From positions 4,836,001 to 4,900,000 of the forward strand of contig NC_092363.1 in NCBI RefSeq assembly GCF_030848805.1: a stretch of DNA of 64,000 nt. Direction: 5' to 3'. The notes under the pieces were generated by a model. It was not told the origin of the DNA, did no database searches, and saw only the letters and a program-made list of their open reading frames with translations. Shown piece after piece: positions 14,541 to 24,681 of the stretch (the first letter of the stretch is position 1; each line of letters starts with the position of its first letter). A program made the position numbers and the translations under genes. The DNA is from Temnothorax longispinosus (lineage: Eukaryota > Arthropoda > Insecta > Hymenoptera > Formicidae).

Positions 14541-15388
14541 CGGCAAAAATGCTTGAAGCTTTTTCCAACTACATAATTCGTTATCCTTGATCCTTTTTTT
14601 ATACATGTTAAAGATCAATAATTTCATTCATATTAACAAAATAATACTGGTATTACTTGATAAGCTATAATCAATTAAGTAATCGAAGTTTGATCGAAGT
14701 CACCATTAGACTTTAAGACGTCACCATATTATTTGATGTTTCTGACAATTTGTATGTAATTCGTCTTATAATTCTTTTGTACGATAAAATTCTATTTTCT
14801 TTTTTTTTTATGATAAAAGGTGCATGTCTATATCACATACAATAAATCCTGCGTATTGTCCGAGCTATTCAGACGGTACGCGATAGGTAAGTATTATCGA
14901 TGTCATAATTACGCATTTAACACGTAGCAAAATGTGGAAAGAGAAACGGTGCTCGCGTACAATGCCAGACGATTGATGTCAAAGCCTCGGAATATCACAG
15001 CTTTAATGCGCGCCCATTGTACAATTACGTGTTATAATGGGGGAACATTATTCTTATTACAGTGTTCCCTATGACGAGAATATTGTACGGCCGGTATGTC
15101 TTTCGCAAAATGTATGGACGGTCATAAAACGGATGTAATGAATGAATGGATGGAATGAATAAGAATCGTACAACCGCGTTAAACCGAATACATTTTAGTC
15201 TGCTCACAGTCACAATTGGTCCTAGTAGCTCCATCTATAGAGATCTCTTAAAGAGTTTCGAAACACGAATTTTCAGATAAAAGAGAAAAATTCGGAGAAT
15301 AAACATCGTTTAACATTACTTTTTATTTGGCATTGAAAAAGTACCAGATCGAACGAATAAACAGTAAACAAAAAAATTATTTTTACTT
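14541..15388. other. Intergenic, beyond the RLP24 3' end
   Basis: AT-rich sequence with no recognised exon. A second minus-strand AATAAA is present at 15322-15327, so the RLP24 transcript may run somewhat into this stretch. Confidence 0.4.
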
Positions 15389-15394
15389 TTTATT
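15389..15394 (-). terminator. Candidate polyadenylation signal of RLP24
   Basis: AATAAA on the minus strand about 210 bases after the RLP24 stop codon, a normal position for an insect 3' UTR. Another AATAAA at 15322-15327 could be used instead. Only the hexamer is seen; the cleavage site is inferred. Confidence 0.5.
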
Positions 15395-15606
15395 TTTGTA
15401 TAGTGTTCTCGCAGTGATAATCTTTCGCTTTCTTTTGTTACACAAATAAAAATCAAATATCTATACAGAAATTATTTACTTCGGTATCTATATATAGAGA
15501 GAATTATTATAACGTATGTCGTAAATAAGTTATTAACACTGCGGGAATAATTTGCGGGATACGAAAATAAGATGATTTAGACCTATATAAAAATATATAC
15601 AACGAT

Positions 15607-16053
15607 TTAATTCGCTTCCACTGCCTCGACTTCAAGTTCATTGCCGGAATCTTCCTCAACATGCATCTGTTCCTGCTCTTCGGCCACCTCTTCCTGTTTC
15701 TTCCTCTCTTTGAGGCCAGCAGCTGGCGAACGGATGAGAGACAAGTCACGCTGTACCTCCTTGATATCTCTCTCCTGCTCGAGTTCCCTTCCCTTGTGTA
15801 ATCGCTGCATAATGTGCAGATTCTGTCGCCTCTGCCTAATAGTTTCCACCTTCTTCATCGCCTGTACAGTCTTGTTCCATAATTCTCTATTATATTTGAC
15901 AGGTACGTTCCTCCTCTTTTCGAACTCGAACGTTGGATCCACTGCCAATTCTTTGCCAACGGTCTTTCTGTAGGCTTTGGTCCATTTGACTTTTCTGGGA
16001 TTCTTCTTCTTTTTGAAGGCAGCGTGACATTTCGAGCGGCAGAACTTGAATAT
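15607..16053 (-). CDS. RpL24-like: RLP24 exon 2 (terminal coding exon)
   Basis: 148 codons plus the stop, residues 28-175. It carries the second zinc cysteine pair (CRSKC), the basic RNA-binding segment and the charged coiled-coil-like tail. The acceptor is CAG after a T-rich stretch. The frame upstream of the acceptor is open for only four codons and is intron. Confidence 0.95.
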   Translation of the reverse strand: MFKFCRSKCHAAFKKKKNPRKVKWTKAYRKTVGKELAVDPTFEFEKRRNVPVKYNRELWNKTVQAMKKVETIRQRRQNLHIMQRLHKGRELEQERDIKEVQRDLSLIRSPAAGLKERKKQEEVAEEQEQMHVEEDSGNELEVEAVEAN

Positions 16054-16465
16054 CTGTAATGTCATTTACAAAATGTAGCGTTGTGTCGTTTCGACAAGCA
16101 GAAACAATCGTCAAAAATTAGCTGAGATTGTTAAGAACTGAAAGGGATAATTTTTTAAAAAAGAGATTTACTTTTCACGCTTCGAGATACTCGAAAAATG
16201 TCAATTGCAAGAAGAAAACTTTTATATTCTAACTTTGCTACGATGCTTACAATGTTATTGCTACAATGTTAACACGAGGAACATAACCTCATTTCAATAT
16301 CAATATACACGCTATACACGTATACTCTTTTACTCTACAAGTTTATCGTGTTATTTAATGTTAGATTAATTTTGCAGCTCTTACCTTACAATCATTCCTC
16401 ACGAATTGAATTCCATGTCCCGGATATATCCGGGACGAACAGAAATAACACGTCTCTATACGCAT
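15607..16465 (-). CDS. RpL24-like: Ribosome biogenesis protein RLP24 (RSL24D1), two exons, 175 aa
   Basis: This is the eukaryotic L24-like assembly factor. RLP24 joins pre-60S ribosomal particles in the nucleolus, recruits the AAA-ATPase Drg1/AFG2 in the cytoplasm and is then replaced by ribosomal protein eL24 (known for the family). Coding is join(16385..16465, 15607..16053) on the minus strand. Exon 1 starts MRIETCYFCSSRIYPGHG and splices phase 0 at AAG/GTAAG. Exon 2 begins after TTACAG with IFKFCRSKCH. The L24e zinc site is Cys6, Cys9, Cys32 and Cys36, divided between the exons. Then come the basic stretch FKKKKNPRKVKWTKAYRK, a long charged helix and an acidic tail ending EVEAVEAN. The length fits the family (roughly 160-190 residues). 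The gene is divergent from the GMC oxidoreductase. An E-box palindrome lies just upstream. The assignment is firm. Confidence 0.95.
16385..16465 (-). CDS. RpL24-like: RLP24 exon 1
   Basis: 27 codons, residues 1-27, with the first two zinc-binding cysteines (Cys6, Cys9) and ending NDCK. The donor is GTAAG directly after AAG. The start is the first ATG that gives the conserved MRIETCYFCS terminus. Confidence 0.95.
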
Positions 16466-16506
16466 GTTGCGAGAAGTTGTGAGACTTGAGAGACTCTCGG
16501 CACTCG

Positions 16507-16518
16507 GCCCACGTGGGC
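16507..16518. promoter_or_regulatory. E-box palindrome upstream of RLP24
   Basis: GCCCACGTGGGC is a 12-base perfect palindrome around the canonical E-box CACGTG, about 45 bases before the RLP24 start codon. Myc/Max recognise CACGTG, and ribosome-biogenesis genes in Drosophila are known Myc targets through such boxes near the transcription start. Regulation here is inference. Confidence 0.5.
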
Positions 16519-17320
16519 AGTGTAGGCACGCGGTTGACTACGGTGTTCTTGAATGGGCAAACAGATGGTGGGACAGGATAGTTATCGGTAGATGAAAATA
16601 AAATGATCGATGACTTTTACGTGAGTTAGTAAAGATAATAGAGCGATTGATCCTTACCATTGAATATTAAGATATGTTTGAGATAATCGATGTAACAAAA
16701 AAGAGAAAAATTAAATCATATTATCTCGTTGATGGTCAAATGTCAGCATCCGGTAATAGAGATCACTGCAATGGGCGATGAACATAATTTGCAAAAGAAA
16801 GACGTTATCAATTAAATTTCACGCGATCCAGGATCTTTTATACATTTTAAAATAAAAAGAATACTTATTTGTTAGTAGAAGATTTACTTGAGAAAGATTT
16901 AAAGACATTATTTTTTGTTCTTATAATTTACTTTGGCAAATTGGAATATGTATCAGAAAGAGAATTCTTTTAATTATATAACAGTTTTCAGAAAAATAGA
17001 TGTTAATTTCACAGAGATTTATTTCTGTCATAACGCAAGCTTCCTAAAAATCGGAAAACGCTTTCCCTTTGTATTTAGCAATTAAAAAGAGGATATTAAC
17101 GAGGAATAACTAAAAAGACTCGTGAATAGCTTAAAATAGAAAAATGTATGAATACAAATACACATATTATAATAGAGTACTAAAACAAACTTGGTATTAT
17201 AGATTGCTATATCTCATTTATAGGATTGTTCCGATTGTTAGAGAGGATGATTGAAAAGTGTGCGCGCGCGCATGTTACAAGAATATCAATTGTAGCCAAT
17301 TAAAATTATAAATAGGGATT

Positions 17321-17354
<34 letters not shown>

Positions 17355-17595
17355 GGGAGAGAAAGGAATGCGATATTTAATAAACATATTAACGCAACAG
17401 GCCGATCGGGTACGATTTTACCCGATAACAATTACGTATTCCCGATGCCGCGCTGCCGGTCGTTGTCGCGATGCTTCGGACCGCTTATAGAGTTAGACTT
17501 ATAGACTAGTATCGATTACGAACGGAGAGCTACTAATTTAATATCGGGATCGAACGTGTAGTCGCTGCAGTTCCGCGTTGTCTTGCACGTTTGTC
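16519..17595. other. Divergent intergenic region between RLP24 and the GMC gene
   Basis: About 1.1 kb separating two genes that point away from each other, so it should hold both promoters. The middle is AT-rich. A GA microsatellite lies at 17320-17366, and a CpG-rich block starts near 17440, ahead of the GMC gene. No exon was seen. Confidence 0.5.
17320..17366. repeat. (GA)n microsatellite
   Basis: About 45 bases of GA repeats with minor interruptions, roughly 230 bases upstream of the likely GMC gene start. In insects GA tracts can bind GAGA factor, but that is not shown here. Confidence 0.85.
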
Positions 17596-17600
17596 TCAGT
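17596..17600 (+). promoter_or_regulatory. Possible initiator (TCAGT) of the GMC gene
   Basis: TCAGT matches the arthropod initiator consensus and lies about 62 bases before the start codon in a CpG-rich leader. No convincing downstream promoter element was seen. It is a five-base match, so chance is quite possible. Confidence 0.25.
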
Positions 17601-17659
17601 ATTGTCGCGCGGCGACCGTCGGCCGAACGTGTTTCGCTGTTGATTTTCGATAAGGAGGC

Positions 17660-17780
17660 ATGTGGGGCCACGTATCGATCTCGATCGCAATCCTGCTGGC
17701 GTCGTTACTCTATCATTATTACTTTCGCGAGCCGGCCAGCGTCGTCGTTTATCCTGAGACGCATTACGACTACATTGTCG
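17660..17780 (+). CDS. GMC oxidoreductase exon 1
   Basis: Residues 1-40 plus one base. It starts MWGHVSISIAILLASLLYHY, a likely signal anchor, and ends in DYIV, the beginning of the FAD-binding strand. The donor is GTGAGT. It is the first ATG in a frame that joins the FAD motif of exon 2. Confidence 0.85.
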
Positions 17781-20700
17781 GTGAGTTCGCTTCCCGATTT
17801 ATGTTCGTCGGGTCGGCCGGGGCACCCTCAGCTCGTCGCGATTCCAGCACTCTTCCTCCTCCGCTTCGTGCTCCGAAACACGAAGCATCGATTTTTAATC
17901 AAAGAGGATTGGCGCAAATCGCATTGTGCTAGATTGATAGCTGCTTCCTAGATGCTTCAGAATAAACGGGCGGAAAATATCAATTGCGATATACGATTCT
18001 CTTTTCTTTTTCTATAAGCGAAATTTGAGATACAAAGTTGTCAACTGCGCGCCTTCGAATGCTGCTTGTTTTGTATCCCTAATTTAAATTTGCATATTTT
18101 TAAAATTCAATTTAATAAATCTTCAATATTTCGTATTACCGCTAACATTTTTCTACGTGTCACGAAGTGAATAAAGAAAAACAACCACACGAGTTTTACG
18201 TATGACTAAAAATTGCGCTTTTTGTTGCTGCGGGGTTCAAGTCGGCGCTGGTACGTCTGGCTGCGTGATTGCATCACGGCTCTCGGAAATGTCGAACGTG
18301 ACCGTTTTGCTCGTGGAGGCCGGCGGATACTTCGGATGGCTATCGACCATGCCGCTCTTAGCGCCGATGATGCAAGGCACCGAGGTCGATTGGGCCTACC
18401 AAACGGAGCCGCAAGTCTTCTCGTCCCGAGGGCTCCACGGCTATGTAATTAAAGCTCTATCCTTCGGTGAAGGAATTTCCGTTTCGCGAGAACGATTTCT
18501 CTAGATATTTTCTCCCACATAGCGTAACTCTCACAAAGCACGAAAATATGGCACGTTTTACGCGCTGACGAATAACATAATAGCAGTAATAGTATTGATC
18601 TAAAAGATTATGCTACGCGTCTTATAAAATATTTTTTCCGTGCAGTACAAAACGATCAATAATTCGAAAATTCATATTCCCGAATTTGGAATTATTTTTT
18701 TGACGACGGGGCGGATTCCCTGATTGGTCACGTTTGTTTAGAGACAAAACTGGCCAAGGGGAAAAGGACTTGGAGGAAGCGGGCAGCTTAATTATCTCGT
18801 TCATTCTTTCGGGAGGCCCGAGGATTACAAGAGATGGCCGAAGGGTTGGTCGCACGCCGACTTGCTTCCCTACTTTCAAAAAGTGTCCGATATTATGAAC
18901 GTTATCCCGATGCCGGAGGAAGAGTATCTAACGAAGGCCTTCGTCCTGGCCGAGGAATCATTGAAGCTGGATAACGTGTCGTTGCGAAAAGCGATGTACA
19001 CCGCGAAGAACGGAGCCCGATGGAGTACTCATCACGCGTATTTGCGGAAGGCTTGGAATCGCAAAAATTTACATATCCTGATGAATACACTCGTCGCCAA
19101 GGTCTCCATAGTATATTTTATATATCACGCTAGAGAGAAAAAATCTTCGATAAGCCATCTATTTTTTCAATAACATAACTCCACTCAAAAGAGTATAAAA
19201 ATATACCAGAAAATAATTATATTAAAAAAATGCTACTGAAAATAATTATTCGTATCTTAGCCCTTCAATTTTGTTCACATAAATATACATTTTTGACTTT
19301 TTGGTTCGATACGCTGTAGATACTTTTCAAGAATAGCAAAACCGATGGCATTAAAGTAATATATAAAAACGGCTCCGTGGGGAAAATCGGCGTGAGGAAG
19401 GAAATAATCCTTTGCGCGGGCACTATCAACACTCCGCAGTTACTTTTGATTTCTGGCATAGGACCAATCGGCGAATTGAAGAACCATAAGGTGATAAATA
19501 AGAATATCACCGTCAAACTTTTCGATTTCGAGTAAAACAATAAATTCGATCTGTAGATACCCGTGGTGCGAGATCTGCCCGAGGTAGGTCGAAATTTGTT
19601 CGATCATCTGAACGTGCCCGTTTACGTGAATCTGCGGGAACGAGTCAGTATCACGCTCGTGAAGCTGCAAACTGTACCCGAGGTGTTCAATTATTTCGCC
19701 TTCGGAACCGGTAAATGCGATAACGCGCCAATAACGACGCTGTCATTTACTTGCGATGTCTATAGACACACACTTCATGCGGTCCGACATTGTAATTTCG
19801 CCGTATATACCTTATTTTTTTTCCATTGCATGTCAAAGGATGGTTGGCCACTAACGGCGTAATGGGATTCGGGCGTGCTAATAACAGTGGCCTCCTCCTC
19901 TTCGGAGTGGCGTCCACGGAGGAAAAATTGCTGAAGGCCATCTCAAATTTCGAGACCGAGGTGAATGAACCACACCGAGCTGTTATATATTTGGACTTTA
20001 ACTAACGTTACTAACGGACTAAAATAACGTATCGCAATCAGTTGCTTTTCGACGGACAATCGTATTTTTCGTTACGTGTGATTGTAACGTTCTATTCTTA
20101 GCGATTATTATTTGCAATTTAATGATCGTTACATGGCTCGAGGAGAATTAACAATCGTTCATTAGACGTTTAGATCGCTATTTCCGTCGTATAATGACAG
20201 CATGCACGAGGGATTTATATATCTGGTCACGTGTTTGCAACCGAAGAGTCGTGGAAGCATAACATTAAGATCGAGCGACATCCGCGACCCTCCGAAAATT
20301 AATCCCGCGTACCTTCAGGATCCCGACGACGTAATGTGCACCTATCGAGGTAACGTGATCGTTCCACGTGCTGAAACAAATTTTACCCTCATTAAAAGAG
20401 TAAATTGTAGAACTTATTTCCACCCTTTTAGCGTAAATTTATTTAAACTGACTGACAATTAATTTTGATTATCCGCTAAGCTATAAACTTCGCGTTGGAG
20501 ACTCTTGATACGAGACTCTTTCGCGAGTACGGCGCGAAGGTCCACGTCCCCGATTTCGAAGAGTGCCGTCATTTGCGACAGGACTATCGGGACGTCGATT
20601 ATTCGGAGTGCGTCATGAGAATCGCAGGACTCACGAGCTACCATCCGTGCGGCACATGCAAAATAAGCGCGGACGACGACGCGGTTGTAGATGAGGAATT

Positions 20701-20920
20701 AAGGTAAACGATGGGGCATTTACGGGGACGTCTTGTACAGGATGAGCGGAGTAACTGTAATAAAATTATAATTACGTTCTCTAGGGTAAAAGGCGTGAGT
20801 GGATTGAGGATAATGGACGCCAGCGTAGTGCCATCTCCAATTTCCGGCACGCCGAACTCAGTTCTTGTCGCGATGGCCGAACGAGCGTCCGATATAATTT
20901 TAAATCGGTCGTCTAACTGA
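17660..20920 (+). CDS. GMC-family FAD oxidoreductase (glucose dehydrogenase/ninaG-like), nine exons, 557 aa
   Basis: This is a flavin-dependent glucose-methanol-choline oxidoreductase. Members oxidise alcohols or sugars with FAD; the substrate here is unknown. Coding is join(17660..17780, 18242..18444, 18742..19101, 19320..19490, 19557..19710, 19839..19960, 20166..20349, 20481..20703, 20785..20920), which keeps frame throughout. Residues 6-22 form a hydrophobic N-terminal anchor or signal. The dinucleotide-binding motif VVGAGTSG is at 40-47 and LLVEAGG follows. The first GMC signature region is WPRGKGLGGSGQLNY (112-126). AGTINTPQLLLISGIGP in exon 4 is the second signature. The catalytic His is 493 in YHPCGTCK, and Asn537 sits at the second active-site position. 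GSGQLN where glucose dehydrogenases usually have GSSxLN, and the compact middle, recall the ninaG branch; this is from memory and not certain. Exon 3 could instead end at 19110 (donor GTATAT), adding three residues. All key residues are present, so it looks functional. Confidence 0.9.
18242..18444 (+). CDS. GMC oxidoreductase exon 2
   Basis: Residues 41-108. It completes the Rossmann motif VGAGTSGCVIASRLSE, followed by VLLVEAGG and VDWAYQTEPQ, and ends SSRGLHGY. The acceptor is CAAG. The donor GTAATT is somewhat weak but gives a clean phase-0 join to RQNWPRGK. Confidence 0.88.
18742..19101 (+). CDS. GMC oxidoreductase exon 3
   Basis: Residues 109-228, beginning RQNWPRGKGLGGSGQLNY after acceptor TTTAG and ending NTLVAK. 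Two phase-0 donors are possible: GTCTCC at 19102 gives the family-like join VAK-ILFKN, and GTATAT at 19111 inserts VSI. The first fits the family spacing better; the second is the better splice signal. Confidence 0.8.
19320..19490 (+). CDS. GMC oxidoreductase exon 4
   Basis: Residues 229-285, phase 0 at both ends. It contains EIILCAGTINTPQLLLISGI, the second GMC signature, which lines the FAD pocket. The acceptor is CTGTAG and the donor GTGATA. Confidence 0.88.
19557..19710 (+). CDS. GMC oxidoreductase exon 5
   Basis: Residues 286-336 plus one base: IPVVRDLPEVGRNLFDHLNV and following, a conserved GMC block where V.xDLP.VGxNLxDH is typical. The acceptor is CTGTAG and the donor GTAAAT. Confidence 0.88.
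19839..19960 (+). CDS. GMC oxidoreductase exon 6
   Basis: Residues 337-377: WLATNGVMGFGRANNSG and onward to ISNFETE. The substrate-side segment is shorter than in typical glucose dehydrogenases. The acceptor is AAAG and the donor GTGAAT, phase 0. Confidence 0.8.
20166..20349 (+). CDS. GMC oxidoreductase exon 7
   Basis: Residues 378-438 plus one base, starting TFRSLFPSYNDSMHEGF after acceptor ATTAG. It includes PKSRGSITLRSSDIRDPPKI, matching the conserved P.SRG.v.L.s.dp.dpP.I block of GMC enzymes. The donor is GTAACG. The nearer AG at 20199-20200 is rejected because it breaks the frame. Confidence 0.85.
20481..20703 (+). CDS. GMC oxidoreductase exon 8
   Basis: Residues 439-512 plus two bases. 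It carries the catalytic histidine in SYHPCGTCK (His493) and the following AVVDEEL. The acceptor is CTAAG and the donor GTAAAC. Confidence 0.88.
20785..20920 (+). CDS. GMC oxidoreductase exon 9 (terminal)
   Basis: Residues 513-557: RVKGVSGLRIMDASVVPSPI, then GTPNSVLVAMAERASDII, the conserved GMC C-terminus with Asn537. The acceptor is TCTCTAG. TGA follows RSSN. No AATAAA lies close by; the next on this strand is at 21624-21629, so the tail may use a variant signal. Confidence 0.9.
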
Positions 20921-23067
20921 GATCCAATTTATTTTACGACATGTAACATATACGATTGTAAAAATAATAACGTTTGCAATTCATGCCACTTCGTTTGTTT
21001 TTGTTGATTACCCGTTATGATTTGTCGTCAATCGTGGATTTAGGGAAAGGATACAAAGGGAACGGTCAATTAGCGAATGAAAAAAAAATCCATGGTGCTC
21101 CAAGTTTTTTGTAATTTATAATTAATGGTAAAGTTTTCTTTTGTTTTACAGTAATCGAACAGTTATTAATAATCTAATTAAATTTCGATTAATTTTTATA
21201 CAAACAAAAAGGGTGAGTTACACTCAACGGCATAGCCACGAATCCCTGCCACCCCGTCCGCGCTCGGAGTATAAAGAAAAAAAGAAACTTATAATTTTTT
21301 TTTACACACTCCCTCCTCGAAGGATTTCTCTCAACCCCCATTTCCCGTCCGGGATCGTTTTGCGATGGCAGAGTTTCGGCGTTCTTCCCCTATCCCACTC
21401 TTCCGCGTCTTGCCTCTTTCTCCTTCGCGCATATCCGCAAACACACACGCACACATACACTCTCCTCTCTGTATTTCTCCCATATTCTATCGGTTTTCAT
21501 TTCTCCCCGTCTTACGCGAATTCGTATTTGTCTCTGTTCGCAGCGATCGCTTCTCTAGCACGCTCTTTTCCTCCCAGCACTCACACACACTCACACGCAC
21601 GCGTACCTGTGTCGCCTCTTATAAATAAAATAGTTTGTAATAACTCGCGAAGTGTCGTTTCGTATTTTCGAAAACGCAACTATGCCCATACGCGCCTCGC
21701 TCGTGCCGCAAATAAACGAGCCCGATTTCGGCGCCTCGCATCTATCTTCTTCTCTTCTTTTTCTCTCTCTCTCTTCCACCCCATTTACAGCAATAATTAC
21801 GTAACATAAACTTAATCTCTCAACTTAAAACAAAAATTGGTAACCACGTATTCGCGACGCACGCCGCGAGCCTCACGCCCGCCTCGGAAAAAAAGCTCTT
21901 CTCTCGACAGGTTTCATCCGCGCGTGGGGATGAAAAATGGTACGAACAAAAGCAACGTGGCGCGAGTCGAACGAGAAAGGAATTTATAGATCGAGCGACA
22001 CCCTCCTCGATCGTTACCGGCGACACGATATCGTCGTCTGGCGACAAATCTATCGTGCCGACGCGACCCAGGAGTGTCGGGAAATCGAAGTGTGATTCGC
22101 ATTGATCTGGCTCGGCTTTACGTAAGTCTGTTTAATCGGCGAATCCGATTATGCCGTTTGCGGTTCAACGCGAGATATTGTAGCTTCGGAAGGCAGCGCC
22201 GCTCGATCGCAAGGGAGGTCGCAGCTCAGATCAACGTGAAACACGCGGGGAAGCGTTCGCCGTGTGACTTTTCGGGCCTTGCGGCGATTTCCGGCGTGCG
22301 GAAGAAGCTCGCCGGACGTGCACCGCGCCATCGGATGCATAAAGCGCCACATTTTTTTCCCTCTTTGTCTTCTTTTTTTTGTTTTCGTTTTTTTTTTCTT
22401 TACTATAGGTAGAGTTTGCTTCGGCTCTCGAAGAGTGTGCAGTCGCATCGCGGGACCACGACGCGGGGATCACTTAAGATCTAAACAAGTATTCCTTAAT
22501 TATTAGATATATAACTATCTATTTATATGTATTTATATATATACTTTTTTATATATATATTTATATTGAAAAATGAGTGTACTCTCTCTTTCTCTCTCTC
22601 TCTCTCCTCTCTCTTTATCTCTCTCGTTATTATTAGGGATAGATTATCAATTAATTTGTAATTGCGTGTAACATAGACGCGTCCAGCGCATAGAAACATA
22701 AATAAATAAATATAAACGGATATATTTACATTATACTCGGATAGAAGAGGGGGGAGGGGTATGTGATATCGTGGAAGGTCCACGATGGGTATAATATATA
22801 TGAATATTCCCTTCTCTATTTCTCTCCATCTCTTTAAATATATATGTATATGTATATATATGTATATTTACGTATAAATCTCATTCGTCTGTTGTCCACT
22901 CTACGATGCCGGCATACCTACGACTTCACCTCGGCGTAAATATGCGGCGATGATAGAAAAAACGGAGAACAAAAATAATACTTCGCGAAAACGAAGAAAC
23001 CGGAGGAATCGTAGGTAATGCGCGTAACTATATATATATCGATATATATATATAAATATATGGAGTC
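20921..23067. other. Convergent intergenic region between the GMC gene and chinmo
   Basis: This lies between the ends of two genes that face each other and probably includes the last part of the chinmo 3' UTR. It is pyrimidine-rich near 21300-21780, with CT repeats at 22582-22625 and long AT alternations at 22500-22900. A 222-codon plus-strand frame at 21141-21809 is low-complexity. A minus-strand ATTAAA at 22131-22136 is a possible chinmo polyadenylation signal. No gene was seen. Confidence 0.45.
22582..22625. repeat. (CT)n microsatellite
   Basis: CT repeats with TTT and CCT interruptions. On the chinmo sense strand this reads as GA repeats and may lie in the distal 3' UTR. Confidence 0.85.
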
Positions 23068-23075
23068 TGAGGTAG
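23068..23075 (-). promoter_or_regulatory. chinmo: let-7 target site, 8-mer
   Basis: CUACCUCA on the chinmo sense strand, complementary to let-7 nucleotides 1-8. Bases further 5' in the transcript (plus-strand GGTT and GTATA around 23081-23091) can also pair with the 3' half of let-7 after a small bulge. Confidence 0.7.
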
Positions 23076-24342
23076 AAGCGGTTTCGTATACTTATCAGTT
23101 ATCAATATATTGTATCATCATATGTGCGTGTGTCTGTGTACATACGTGTTAAGCGTTGGTGAAGTCTGATCTATCGGTATTCTCCGAGTACTAGGTAAAC
23201 AACTCGCGTCCAACAATCAAAAGAAAACTCGCATTTTTCCGCCGACATGGCGTCGTGAAAAAAAAACAACAGAAAACGTTAAAGGAAAAACGGCAGGTTA
23301 AACGTGCGGTAATTGCTCGTTAATCAGAGAAGGAGAGGATTCCACTGACACACTGATACGGTGATCCTCGCGTCCACCGACGCGAAACGGAAAGCAAAGT
23401 GAAGCCCTAATTTGCGTCTATGTTGTACGGAATTCCCTTTTATTATTATTACTTTTTCTTTTAAAGTAACGTTACGTCCTATACGTATATATTAAAGAAA
23501 AAAAATCATCGTAAACTCTCGGTGGGATACAAGCGACGTGCCTCGTTTGGCCGGCCAAACAGAAATCGGCGAACAAGAATAATATCGCTCGGCGATGTGC
23601 CGATCTGCTACGAAAGAAAAGGAAAATGGTAACGTCGCTGGACGAGAAAGAAGAGTCAAACGAAGAATAAATATACATTGTAGCAACGAGAACATTTTCG
23701 CGAGAAGGATTCTCGCGTACAGAAAAACTCGAGAGAAGCGCGTTAGACTCGCTATATTTGTAATGCACGCGTAACGTACCGCGCGCAGGGCGGTTTTGCC
23801 ATGCGGGAAAATCGCGAGAGAGAAATCGGCGATAAGTCCGGTAGAGTGATTTCCAGTGGCGAGCGATCGCGAATTCGCGGTGGTCAATCAACAAACGTTT
23901 GACTCACGGCAATATATATATATCGGAGAGAAGAGGTCTTTCAACGAACGAACACACCAACACAGTCCCTACTATACACCCGACTATTGCATCGCTTGAT
24001 TCATTGATTTATGTTTATTAAGAACCTTATCGACTATTATACTTTGTAGTTTGTACTTGGTTTTCATATTCCTGAGAGAAAAGTATTCGCGACGCGCCGC
24101 GCGTCGCGTCGACGTTTTCAGGGGGAGAAGGAGGCGAGGGGCTTGTCCGTTCATTGACAGTCTTTTTCCACTATTCTTTTCTACCACATCTTCCCTCTTA
24201 TTTCCTCTTTTCCATCCCCCGAAATGAAACCGACGGCAACGACGGCGGCGCGACGCGACGATCTTGCAAATTATCGCTTTACCGTGTTATACACAGAGAT
24301 TTTTCGTAAGCTTTATTCTGTGCGCACCCTGTATGTCGTGTG

Positions 24343-24350
24343 TGAGGTAG
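24343..24350 (-). promoter_or_regulatory. chinmo: let-7 target site, 8-mer
   Basis: CUACCUCA on the sense strand. The plus-strand continuation contains TTGTA and AGT in the order found in let-7, giving supplementary 3' pairing. Confidence 0.7.
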
Positions 24351-24674
24351 CATTTGTACTAGTGTGTGACGAAGTATTGTGATCCGTTATTGCGGCGGGC
24401 CGCGGGCCGTTATATTCGAACGCGATCGGCGACGAGGCTGGCGGAGGTCCCGACCCGGCCCCTGTGGCAGTGTTCTCGCATACGTCGCCACGATGAGAGA
24501 TCAGTCTTATTGTTGATAAGATAAAGGAATGGGGCGCGAGATAGGCGCGGCGTCTCGTCGTCGCGACGCCTCGGGAGTGTACGACAGGGATTCTTCGGAC
24601 GTCACAGCGAAACGGTTCGCGCGCGTTTAAAGCGTTTAGCTCGACCGCGATGTCATGGGACGGGCCCATGTCGA

Positions 24675-24681
24675 TGAGGTA
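24675..24681 (-). promoter_or_regulatory. chinmo: Weaker let-7 site, 7-mer-A1
   Basis: UACCUCA on the sense strand, matching let-7 nucleotides 2-7 with an A opposite position 1. It is 325 bases from the 8-mer at 24343. A seven-base match alone is weak evidence. Confidence 0.4.

Noticed and set aside
20199..20201. Acceptor AG just before CATGCACGAG in GMC exon 7
   Set aside because: It would shift the frame. The ATTAG acceptor at 20165 keeps the frame and gives TFRSLFPSY.
21141..21809. 222-codon plus-strand open frame after the GMC gene
   Set aside because: It is built from pyrimidine-rich, CA-repeat sequence (Ser/Leu/Phe/His-Thr runs), has no recognisable domain and lies in the convergent 3' region.
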